NCBI GenBank assembly: GCA_016937825.1
Contig: JAFGVT010000070.1
Coordinates: 1-6,263 of the forward strand
Length of the DNA: 6,263 nt
Reading direction: 5' to 3'
Source: Fidelibacterota bacterium
Lineage (GTDB): Bacteria > Fidelibacterota > Fidelibacteria > Fidelibacterales > Fidelibacteraceae
The position numbers were made by a program, and so were the translations under genes. Under the pieces are notes generated by a model. It was not told where the DNA came from. It worked only from the letters and a program-made list of their open reading frames with translations, and ran no database searches. Shown piece after piece: positions 1 through 6,263 of the stretch. The stretch's first letter is position 1. Each line of letters starts with the position of its first letter.

Positions 1-444
1 CATGCCGATCCCGATGCGACCGACGATCATGTGTACATCATCTATCAGGTCCCGGACTATTCCGTCCACACCGTGGATGCCGACACCTCGGACGCCGTAC
101 CGGAAGATTACAAGAACCGCATCTATTTTATGGATGTGACCTACGATCTGACGGGCGTCGAAAACGTTGCGGACGTTCCGGCTTCCTTTGAACTTGAACA
201 GAATTATCCGAACCCCTTCAACCCGGTTACGACGATCGCGTTTGACATTCATGAGTCCGGCGAATACCGCATGGACGTTTTCAACGTGCTGGGCCAGAAC
301 GTTCAAACCCTGTTCAACGGACAAAAGGACGCGGGCCGCTATGAAATTGAACTTGACGGTTCACGCATGTCCTCCGGAATTTATTTCTACTCGCTGACGG
401 GAAAAGGGCTTTCGCTTACCCAAAAATCCGTTTTGCTAAAATAA
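1..444 (+). CDS. C-terminal part of a secreted protein with a T9SS type A-like sorting domain (5' truncated)
   Basis: The frame is open from the first base, so the start lies upstream; 147 codons remain before TAA at 442-444. Residues 1-60 of the visible part are acidic and beta-rich, with short strands such as VYIIYQVPDY and NRIYFMDVTY. They resemble the last blade of the BNR or sialidase-like propeller proteins often joined to such tails, but this is a weak inference. Residues 62-147 form a T9SS type A sorting domain, which in Bacteroidetes directs a protein already in the periplasm across the outer membrane for release or surface anchoring. The parent protein should therefore be extracellular or surface-attached. 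Its catalytic or binding part is outside the window, so no function can be given. The gene is co-directional with the receptor gene 67 bp downstream. Coding status is very secure; the N-terminal fold is not. Confidence 0.93.
   Translation, partial: HADPDATDDHVYIIYQVPDYSVHTVDADTSDAVPEDYKNRIYFMDVTYDLTGVENVADVPASFELEQNYPNPFNPVTTIAFDIHESGEYRMDVFNVLGQNVQTLFNGQKDAGRYEIELDGSRMSSGIYFYSLTGKGLSLTQKSVLLK
184..441 (+). other. T9SS type A / FlgD-Ig-like C-terminal sorting domain
   Basis: This 86-residue segment shows the diagnostic order of the family. It opens with FELEQNYPNPFNPVTTI, where the QNYPNPFNP core is the hallmark. A strand pair and VFNVLGQNVQTL follow, then AGRYEIELDG, then SSGIYFYSL, and finally a basic-hydrophobic end, SVLLK. 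In known T9SS organisms the tail is recognised by the outer-membrane machinery and usually cleaved. In several candidate phyla the same tail occurs where the machinery is less clear, so the export route here is inferred from the family. Confidence 0.93.
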
Positions 445-461
445 AGCCGTTCATAAACCTG

Positions 462-494
462 CAGGCGCCCCCGCCCTTCGGCTGGGGACGCCTG
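462..494 (+). terminator. GC-rich intergenic hairpin, possible weak terminator or processing stem
   Basis: An imperfect inverted repeat begins 17 bases after the stop codon of the upstream gene. CAGGCG (462-467) pairs with CGCCTG (489-494). After a C/A mismatch, CCCC (469-472) pairs with GGGG (484-487). After a bulged T at 483, GCC (473-475) can pair with GGC (480-482). The apex contains C-TTCG-G, which could instead form a stable UUCG tetraloop. The 3' flank is TGTTCTAAGG and has no real T tract, so classical intrinsic termination would be weak. It could equally be an RNA-stability or processing element that separates expression of gene 1 from the receptor gene. Confidence 0.4.
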
Positions 495-500
495 TGTTCT

Positions 501-506
501 AAGGGG
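501..506 (+). promoter_or_regulatory. Ribosome binding site of the TonB-dependent receptor gene
   Basis: AAGGGG lies five bases before the ATG at 512 and is a near-consensus Shine-Dalgarno sequence. It supports that ATG, which also gives a full signal peptide starting MKKG. The hairpin at 462-494 ends six bases upstream and leaves this site exposed. Confidence 0.7.
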
Positions 507-511
507 ATTGT

Positions 512-3397
512 ATGAAAAAAGGTTCTATCCTTTTAGTTGTTTGTCTAACGATATTTACCTTTGCTTTTGGGGATATTGTAGGGTCCATCAGGGGTTCGGT
601 CGTTGCCGCGGAAACGAACGATCCGCTGATGGGTGTCAACATCCTGGTGGAAGATACGCGTTTGGGCGCTTTTACGGACCTCACGGGCTACTACAATATC
701 ATTAACCTTCCAGTCGGGGAATATACCGTCACCTATATGATGATCGGGTATAAAAAGGTCATTCAGCGCAATGTCCGGGTTATCCGGGACCAGTCCACCA
801 TTATCAATGTTCGCATGGACGTGGAGGCGGTGCAGGGCGAGGTCGTGGAAGTGATCGCGGAACGGCCTTCCGTTGAAAAGGACGTCGTGGGACGCAAGGT
901 GACCATGGAGACCGAACAGGTGATCAACCTGCCGGTCCGCGACATGACCGAGGTGTATACGCTGCAGTCGGGGATTATCGAGATCAAAACAGCCGACCTC
1001 GGCATTCCCGGTTTTGAAGAGCGCGGGATCGAGCAGATCCACGTGCGCGGCGGCCGCGCCAATGAGACCGGTTTCATGATCGACGGCATGTACATTGAAA
1101 ACCCCATTTACGGAGGCAAGGGTAAAGGCACGCGCCTGAACCAGTTCGCCGTTGCGCAGGTCGACTTTCAAACGGGTTTCTTTAACTCGGAATACGGCGA
1201 TGCGATGTCCGGAATGATCAATACGGTTACCCGCACCGGCCCGGAAAAGCTCACCGGCATGCTGCGATACGAACTCAGCAATTTCGGCGGGATATCCTCC
1301 GACCAGGACCAGCTGCGCGATTTTTCGAAGATCGCCGGCGGTTTCGGCGGACCGCTGTTTACCAAAAACATCCGCTGGTGGACCAGTTTTGACATGACCA
1401 AACAGGCTTACGGCGTCTATAAGTTCGACGATCTTGCCTTTGACATGAACGATCCGCTGAGCGACTACAATACCGACAACCACATCAATCCTCTCGACAC
1501 CGTAGCGGGATGGCGCAGCTTCGGCTTTGACAACACCTTTGATATTTTCAGCAAAATGACCTTCCTGGTTTCCCCGAAGATCCGCCTCAACTTGTCTCAC
1601 TGGTATGTGAACTCGAACTATAAAGCCTTCGATCCCGCCTACATATTCTATGATCTCGGCAAGAACGAAGTGGAAAAGATATCAAAGCGTTATGCCGTGG
1701 AATGGCGGCATCAGATCGACGATAAAACCTATTACACGCTAAATTATTCCGACTTCACCCAGGAAATGACCATGGGCGTCCGCAATTACGATACCGACGG
1801 CGACGGCTATCCCGACTGGGTGGAACAGCGCTATTGGGCGGATTTTTACGACAGCACAAAAGTCCCCTATATGGATGACGGCTCGGGCACGAACATTCCG
1901 CTGGAATACGTGATCTCCGGAACGGATACGATCTGGAACCGGGGCGACGAGCTGACGGACTGGCTCACCGCCGACCAATACAATCAGCCCTACGTGGTCT
2001 ACCCCTTTATCGACGAGGACATGATCATCAAATATCAGAACAGCCCGAACCTCTACAATTACGCGGGTGAATTCTATTATACCGGCGCGGACCGGTACTA
2101 CCATTACACCAAGTCGCGGACACGGGAATTGCGCGTTGACGTGACCTCCCAGGTCGGACGATACAATCAGATCAAGGGCGGCGTGGATTACAAAACGCAC
2201 CAGATCACCTTCGACGAAGTCCAGCTTCCCTGGCTCTCGACGCCCTATACCGAAAATTATTACCGCGTGCCGCAGGAATTTTCCGGCTATATCCAGGACA
2301 AGATCGAGTACCCCTGGATGGTCATCAATGCCGGCCTGCGTTTTGACGCCGCGAACTCGAACGACTCCATGTGGGCCGACCCCCGGGTTCCGGAAGCAAC
2401 CCTGTATCCCACGACCTGGGAATTCCTCTGGAGTCCGCGCCTGGGATTTTCCCATGTGATCACGGACAAGTCCACCTTCACCTTCGGTTACGGGATCTAT
2501 TACCAGAACCCGACCTATCGCGATATTTACAACAATATCGACGAGCGCGACAACCTGGATGAATTCTTCAACACCCCCCTTCCGCTGGTCGGGAACCCGT
2601 CCGTGAGCGCGCAGAAGGTGACGAGCTACGAATTCGGCCTGAACACCGAGATCCTCAGAGAATATGTGCTGGGGATCGTCGGCTGGTCAAAGGATTACAG
2701 CAACATGAACTCGACCGAACAGGTGCGTGTCGGGTCGGTGACCTATACGACCTTTGTGAACTACGATTACGGTTCCGCGCGCGGCCTTGACCTGATCTTT
2801 GAAAAACGCCGCGGCAAGTTCTTTACCGGCAACCTGCAATATACCTATTCCGTCGCCATGGGCAACCGTTCGGATCCCTGGGAAGGGTACCGGAACGGGG
2901 AAAATCCTCTTACCATGCCCAAGAACGAAGTGCTTCAGGATTACGACCGCACCCACGATTTCAGCGCTCAGCTCACCTTCCGGGTCCCCAAAGGCTACGG
3001 CATTCCGATCGGAAATTACAATTTGTTCCAGAACACCATGACCAACCTGACATTTATCGCGATCTCCGGGGCGCCCTATACGCCCATTCTGCCGAATGAT
3101 CAGGCAGGTCCCCAGAACAGCGAACGCATGCCGGCGTATTACACGACGAACCTTGCCTTCAGGAAATACATCGACGTGATCGGGAAAAGCCGGGTCGTGC
3201 TGGGTTTCGTCTGCACCAACCTGTTCAACCGCAAGAACGCCCTCTATGTCTATCCCCGAACGGGCGATCCGGACAATCCCGGCGGCGTGGATGCGGGATA
3301 TATTCAGCAGGGGCTCAGGAGCAGCAGTTTTTATGACAGGCCGTGGTATTACGACGACTACCGGAGCCTTGACCTTTTCGTTGAAGTTGAGTTTTAA
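512..3397 (+). CDS. TonB-dependent outer-membrane receptor with N-terminal carboxypeptidase-regulatory-like domain
   Basis: This is a complete 961-residue gated beta-barrel transporter, predicted to take up a bulky ligand across the outer membrane with energy from TonB-ExbBD. Residues 1-20 are a Sec signal peptide (basic MKK, hydrophobic core, likely cleavage after AFG). Residues 22-104 are a carboxypeptidase-regulatory-like beta-sandwich, marked by GSIRGSVV, DPLMGVNILVEDT, TDLTGYYNIINLPVGEYTV and IGYKK. The stretch GEVVEVIAERP (109-119) sits where a TonB box or linker is expected. The plug follows to about residue 245, with IHVRGG, the FMIDGM strand and the SGMINTVTRTG end. The rest is barrel: repeated aromatic amphipathic strands, YGSARGLDLIFEKR near 765, and a final VEVEF ending in Phe, as outer-membrane assembly requires. 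Length suits the SusC-like and carboxypeptidase-domain receptors. The ligand is unknown and no SusD gene follows. The next gene starts 11 bp downstream, so co-translation is likely. Confidence 0.95.
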   Translation: MKKGSILLVVCLTIFTFAFGDIVGSIRGSVVAAETNDPLMGVNILVEDTRLGAFTDLTGYYNIINLPVGEYTVTYMMIGYKKVIQRNVRVIRDQSTIINVRMDVEAVQGEVVEVIAERPSVEKDVVGRKVTMETEQVINLPVRDMTEVYTLQSGIIEIKTADLGIPGFEERGIEQIHVRGGRANETGFMIDGMYIENPIYGGKGKGTRLNQFAVAQVDFQTGFFNSEYGDAMSGMINTVTRTGPEKLTGMLRYELSNFGGISSDQDQLRDFSKIAGGFGGPLFTKNIRWWTSFDMTKQAYGVYKFDDLAFDMNDPLSDYNTDNHINPLDTVAGWRSFGFDNTFDIFSKMTFLVSPKIRLNLSHWYVNSNYKAFDPAYIFYDLGKNEVEKISKRYAVEWRHQIDDKTYYTLNYSDFTQEMTMGVRNYDTDGDGYPDWVEQRYWADFYDSTKVPYMDDGSGTNIPLEYVISGTDTIWNRGDELTDWLTADQYNQPYVVYPFIDEDMIIKYQNSPNLYNYAGEFYYTGADRYYHYTKSRTRELRVDVTSQVGRYNQIKGGVDYKTHQITFDEVQLPWLSTPYTENYYRVPQEFSGYIQDKIEYPWMVINAGLRFDAANSNDSMWADPRVPEATLYPTTWEFLWSPRLGFSHVITDKSTFTFGYGIYYQNPTYRDIYNNIDERDNLDEFFNTPLPLVGNPSVSAQKVTSYEFGLNTEILREYVLGIVGWSKDYSNMNSTEQVRVGSVTYTTFVNYDYGSARGLDLIFEKRRGKFFTGNLQYTYSVAMGNRSDPWEGYRNGENPLTMPKNEVLQDYDRTHDFSAQLTFRVPKGYGIPIGNYNLFQNTMTNLTFIAISGAPYTPILPNDQAGPQNSERMPAYYTTNLAFRKYIDVIGKSRVVLGFVCTNLFNRKNALYVYPRTGDPDNPGGVDAGYIQQGLRSSSFYDRPWYYDDYRSLDLFVEVEF
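1790..1825 (+). other. EF-hand/thrombospondin-3-like acidic loop within the receptor barrel
   Basis: Receptor residues 427-438 read DTDGDGYPDWVE. Acidic residues fall at loop positions 1, 3, 5, 9 and 12 with Gly at 6, which is the ligand pattern of a 12-residue calcium-binding loop. Pro at position 8 replaces the usual hydrophobic residue, as often seen in thrombospondin-3-type loops of secreted bacterial proteins. It follows a barrel-like strand pair (about 405-426), so it probably lies in an extracellular loop. Calcium binding is inferred from the motif only. Confidence 0.6.
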
Positions 3398-3401
3398 GGA
3401 G
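3396..3401 (+). promoter_or_regulatory. Ribosome binding site of the downstream secreted-protein gene, overlapping the receptor stop codon
   Basis: AAGGAG starts within the TAA stop (3395-3397) of the receptor gene and ends seven bases before the ATG at 3409. The strong consensus and ideal spacing decide this start. The overlap lets ribosomes ending on the receptor gene reinitiate on the next one. Confidence 0.8.
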
Positions 3402-3408
3402 TTATTTC

Positions 3409-6263
3409 ATGAAATATATTCACCGCATAGGATGTTTGCTGCTGCCCGTAGTGCTGATGGCGATCCCGCTGGACGTGAAATACGGAACGCATTTCCAAAA
3501 AGCATCTGCCAACCCGATCTATGAACGCGCCAAAAGCTATGCCGATCAGGGCAAGTTCAAGACCGCGATCCTCAATTACGGGAATTTTGTCGATCACTGG
3601 CAAGGGGATGTTGCCGGTGCCTGGGGGGACTATCAGTACCTGGCAAATGTTTCCTTTATGCTCGGAGTCCCCGGAAAGGATAAGAGCGGGAACAACTATC
3701 CCTGGGCCATGAGGCCTCATCCGACAAATACCGACGAGATCATTTACTGGGGACCGAGCGTCTCGGAATCCTGGCTGGACCGGACGAACAACCAGATCAA
3801 TACCGATTGGGACGTCGTTCTGGGTTCCAAGGGAAAAACCTTTTCCGGCGACATTACCGCCGGCGATTACGCCGCCCCCACCTGGACCGACGAGAACGAC
3901 ACCTGGCCATTGCTGGCTACCTCGATCGCCCCGGAATCCTGGCCGCTGCGCGAGAATGACCTTGGCGACGAAGAGCGCTACTGGCCGGGCTGGTTCGCAA
4001 CCGATACCGACCCCTCTTCTCCGACCTATATGAAAACGGTCGACGGTCGCTTTACCTCCGACGTGGACATCTATCTGGAATTCGACGACAGCTTTGCCGA
4101 CCGCGAACCGGTGTCCGCCTATAGCGGATATCCGACCGGTTCCCGCGCCTACGCCACGGTCCATTCCTATGGCCGCGCCTACGCGGAGGATATTATGTTC
4201 GTGACCATGAAAGTGGTGAACGAAAGCGACAAGTACGGACTGAACAACGGGCTCGGCTATGATTACGAAGGCGCCTATTTCGGCTTTTATTTCGACGCCG
4301 ACATGTTCAGCGCCTATTATTACGGCGGCAACCGTCCCTGTAACACCAACGACGGCGACATGATGGGATACAACGCCACCTATGACTACGCTTATATTTA
4401 CGACCTGGACCAGAAAGAATGCAGCGGCGCCTATAAGGTCGACGCCTTTGTCGCGGTAAAGCTTCTGGACACCCCGCGAGCCAGCGACACTGTCTGGGTC
4501 AACGAAACGAACTTTATTGCCCCCGGCGAAGAACTCGGGCTGACCGACTGGCACTGGTTCGACTGGTACAACCGCCCGGGCGTCGTGAACAAGGAAGGGT
4601 CCGGCGGGCCCTTTATCGGGGACGGCTCCACGCCCGAATCGCCCAAGAAAGAGCAGCTGATGTATCAGCTCATGTCCGGCGATACGACCGGACTGACGGA
4701 CAAAGAGGACACCTGGTTCTTCCACGCGAACAACAGCGGAAGATTGAATCCGCATCTGGACAGCATGGAAGGATTGATGACCGCCTTCCCGAACGGACTG
4801 GACTGCGTCTGCATGATGTCGTCCGGCCCCTTTGACTTCGGGGTGGGCGATACGGCGATGTTCTCCTTTGCGGTCATTATGGGCGAAGACATTCCCGACC
4901 TGAACCGGAACGCCAACATGGCCCAGATCATGTACGACCTGCGCTATCAGGGCTTTTCGGCGCCGCAGGCGCCCACCGTTTCCGCGATCACCGAATGGGA
5001 TCCCGAAACGGAAAAAGCCGTTGTGCGCGTGATGTGGGACGATGCCGCGGAAAGCTCGCGCGATATCGTGACCGGTTACGCCGATTTTGAAGGGTATCGC
5101 CTCTACAAATCCACCAACGGCGGACAAACCTGGGGAGAACCGCTCTATGATGTCAATCAGACTCAGGTGGGTTACCATCCGCTCGCTCAATATGATCTTT
5201 CCTATAGCGAGGATATGGCCCGCTATGGACGGGACATATCCGGCCCGGACCCGATGGCGCCCTGGATCGACCTGGGCAAAAATACCGGACTGCAGCACGA
5301 GTACGTCGACAACGATGTCCAGATCGGCAAAGAATACACTTACTCCGTAACGGCTTACGATATCGGGATCGAACCCGGCTTTACCGTCGAAATGACCAGC
5401 GAAGAGATCATGGACCCGGTCTCCGGCATCACGTATGAAGTGATCCGCTACGACACGACCTGGTCCAATACCAACGTGGACGATCAGTGGTCGGCCTATT
5501 CGCTCGAAAGCCTGGAGAACCCGAAAGGGACCACGCCGCTCTCGCCCCAGTTCGTCCGGATCACGCCCTCGCGCTATCCCATCGACATGAAAGCCAGCAT
5601 CGACCTGGTTCCCGGACCCAATACGGTCGGGAACACCGAAACCACGATCCGGATCGCGGACCCTGCAAAGGTCACGACCCATCAATACAAGGTCAAGGTC
5701 AAGGCCGGTTCCGCCTTTATGACCTACGGTCCCTACATCAAGAACCCGAAGTATACCGTGATCGACCTGACGGACGGCGATACGCTGATCCATGAACATT
5801 CGAACAACGACATCGACCCCAACGTCACCACGCGCTACCGCCCGATCTTTGACGGGCTTCAGATCGTCTTCGAGAACATCGAGCGCGCCGCCCTGAAGGA
5901 CGTCGTCTGGGCCTCTGACCAAAAATACATCTCGACCACACCGCGCTCCACGCTGCCCTATCCGCCCTCGGCCGATTATGCCATCATTTTCGGAGCGGCG
6001 GACGAAGTGCTCGACACGGCGTTCTGGAACAACCCCCTGACGACGCGGCCGGTGCCCTTCAAGGCGATACGGCTCGCGACCGGAGAACGGGTTCCCCTCC
6101 TGGTGCTGGAAGAATCCATCAGCCGGGACGATACCCTGAATTTCAAGGACGATATCGCCTTTTATGAAACGAACGTCCCCGGGCGGCCCCCGACCCAGAC
6201 CGTTCCGACCTGGATGTTCGAATTTACCTGGGACACGTTGCTGCTTTCCCCGAAAGGCTATCC
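3409..6263 (+). CDS. Large exported protein with fibronectin-III-like module, partner of the receptor (3' truncated)
   Basis: The frame runs 951 codons from ATG 3409 to the window edge without a stop; the C-terminus is missing. Residues 1 to about 21 have a basic start (MKYIHR) and a hydrophobic core, so it is exported; the cleavage site is unclear, possibly as late as ASA-N near 34. Residues 36-90 (AKSYADQGKFKTAILNYGNF, then a GVPG turn) form a module that I recall from large surface proteins of KSB1- or Marinimicrobia-like genomes, with no known function. Residues 90-510 are Asp-, Tyr- and Trp-rich with the aromatic cluster WHWFDWYNRPG at 381-391 and no recognised catalytic motif. Residues 521-651 look fibronectin-III-like: FEGYRLYKSTNGGQTW, then KEYTYSVTAYD. 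Residues 652-951 are beta-rich, with PSADYAIIF and VPFKAIRLATGE. Co-transcription with the receptor suggests a surface role tied to it. It is not SusD, which is shorter and alpha-helical. A sorting tail like that of gene 1 is expected beyond the edge but not seen. Confidence 0.9.
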   Translation, partial: MKYIHRIGCLLLPVVLMAIPLDVKYGTHFQKASANPIYERAKSYADQGKFKTAILNYGNFVDHWQGDVAGAWGDYQYLANVSFMLGVPGKDKSGNNYPWAMRPHPTNTDEIIYWGPSVSESWLDRTNNQINTDWDVVLGSKGKTFSGDITAGDYAAPTWTDENDTWPLLATSIAPESWPLRENDLGDEERYWPGWFATDTDPSSPTYMKTVDGRFTSDVDIYLEFDDSFADREPVSAYSGYPTGSRAYATVHSYGRAYAEDIMFVTMKVVNESDKYGLNNGLGYDYEGAYFGFYFDADMFSAYYYGGNRPCNTNDGDMMGYNATYDYAYIYDLDQKECSGAYKVDAFVAVKLLDTPRASDTVWVNETNFIAPGEELGLTDWHWFDWYNRPGVVNKEGSGGPFIGDGSTPESPKKEQLMYQLMSGDTTGLTDKEDTWFFHANNSGRLNPHLDSMEGLMTAFPNGLDCVCMMSSGPFDFGVGDTAMFSFAVIMGEDIPDLNRNANMAQIMYDLRYQGFSAPQAPTVSAITEWDPETEKAVVRVMWDDAAESSRDIVTGYADFEGYRLYKSTNGGQTWGEPLYDVNQTQVGYHPLAQYDLSYSEDMARYGRDISGPDPMAPWIDLGKNTGLQHEYVDNDVQIGKEYTYSVTAYDIGIEPGFTVEMTSEEIMDPVSGITYEVIRYDTTWSNTNVDDQWSAYSLESLENPKGTTPLSPQFVRITPSRYPIDMKASIDLVPGPNTVGNTETTIRIADPAKVTTHQYKVKVKAGSAFMTYGPYIKNPKYTVIDLTDGDTLIHEHSNNDIDPNVTTRYRPIFDGLQIVFENIERAALKDVVWASDQKYISTTPRSTLPYPPSADYAIIFGAADEVLDTAFWNNPLTTRPVPFKAIRLATGERVPLLVLEESISRDDTLNFKDDIAFYETNVPGRPPTQTVPTWMFEFTWDTLLLSPKGY
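4969..5361 (+). other. Fibronectin type III-like module of the large exported protein
   Basis: Residues 521-651 begin with APTVSAITEWDPETEKAVVRVMWDD, cited here only by its start APTVS and its strand VRVMW. The EGYRLYKSTNGGQTW strand-turn follows, and the module closes with EYVDNDVQIGKEYTYSVTAY. The VxWDD, GYRLYKS and YTYSVTAYD strands match the B, C and F strands of a fibronectin-III fold. A long insertion (about 585-625, with GYHPLAQYDLSY) sits between them and is unusual for a minimal domain. Such modules act as spacers or binding units in secreted proteins. Confidence 0.65.

Noticed and set aside
437..442. TAAAAT as a possible -10 promoter element for the receptor gene
   Set aside because: No convincing -35 box or Bacteroidetes-type TTTG element lies at the right distance, and the hexamer is inside the last codons of gene 1.
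530..544. Cys at residue 11 of the receptor as a lipobox Cys
   Set aside because: It sits in the middle of the hydrophobic core, too early and with no L-[AS]-[GA]-C motif. A signal peptidase I site after AFG fits better.
1046..1061. GC-rich near-palindrome GCGGCGGCCGCGCC
   Set aside because: It falls in the conserved plug strand HVRGGRA of the receptor and is explained by the codons used there.
545..1600. A 351-codon reverse-strand open frame opposite the receptor N-terminus
   Set aside because: It is in register with the receptor codons and arises from the same avoidance of TTA, CTA and TCA. Its translation has no recognisable domain, while the sense strand encodes a clear receptor.
1739..2455. 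A 238-codon reverse-strand open frame opposite the middle of the barrel
   Set aside because: It lies wholly within the receptor gene and has a low-complexity, Val/Gly/His-rich translation typical of antisense shadows.
3517..3588. TPR-like helix pair in the large exported protein (AKSYADQGKFKTAILNY)
   Set aside because: The A-x-G-K-F-x-x-A-I spacing resembles one TPR unit, but there is no second repeat and the following GNF...GVPG sequence is not helical.
4143..4184. Twelve-base direct repeat CCGCGCCTACGC at 4143-4154 and 4173-4184
   Set aside because: It encodes two RAYA motifs ten residues apart in a coding region. Two short copies are not enough for a repeat family.
5689..5706. Three tandem AAGGYC hexamers
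   Set aside because: They encode KVKVKA, an alternating beta strand. This is simple coding repetition with no further copies.

Overview
The window carries three genes, all on the + strand. It looks like an envelope or secretion locus of a Gram-negative bacterium in the wider Fibrobacteres-Chlorobi-Bacteroidetes neighbourhood, such as Calditrichaeota, KSB1, Marinimicrobia, Ignavibacteria or another candidate phylum. The grounds are a type IX secretion (T9SS) type A-like C-terminal sorting domain, a TonB-dependent receptor with an N-terminal carboxypeptidase-regulatory-like domain, and a large secreted protein with a fibronectin-III-like module. No SusD homologue is visible, which argues mildly against a classical Bacteroidetes polysaccharide utilisation locus. 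The phylum is an inference from protein style and not from any marker gene.

Layout. Positions 1-444 hold the last 147 codons of a secreted protein that ends in a textbook sorting domain. A 67-bp gap (445-511) follows, with a GC-rich hairpin at 462-494 and a ribosome binding site at 501-506. Positions 512-3397 encode a complete 961-residue outer-membrane TonB-dependent receptor: signal peptide, carboxypeptidase-regulatory-like domain, plug, and a beta barrel ending in Phe. An EF-hand-like acidic loop lies inside the barrel. After only 11 bp, positions 3409-6263 encode at least 951 residues of a large exported protein that runs off the right edge. Its ribosome binding site overlaps the stop codon of the receptor gene.

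How they may work together. The tight spacing of genes 2 and 3 implies one transcript and coupled translation. The arrangement of receptor gene then large secreted protein gene resembles SusC/SusD in logic, but the partner is not a SusD. My working inference is a surface complex in which the secreted protein captures a substrate, or is itself a product exported to the surface, and the receptor handles uptake. The ligand cannot be read from the sequence. There are no RNA genes, mobile elements, CRISPR arrays or long repeats. Coding density is very high, and the long antisense open frames are shadows of the real genes.
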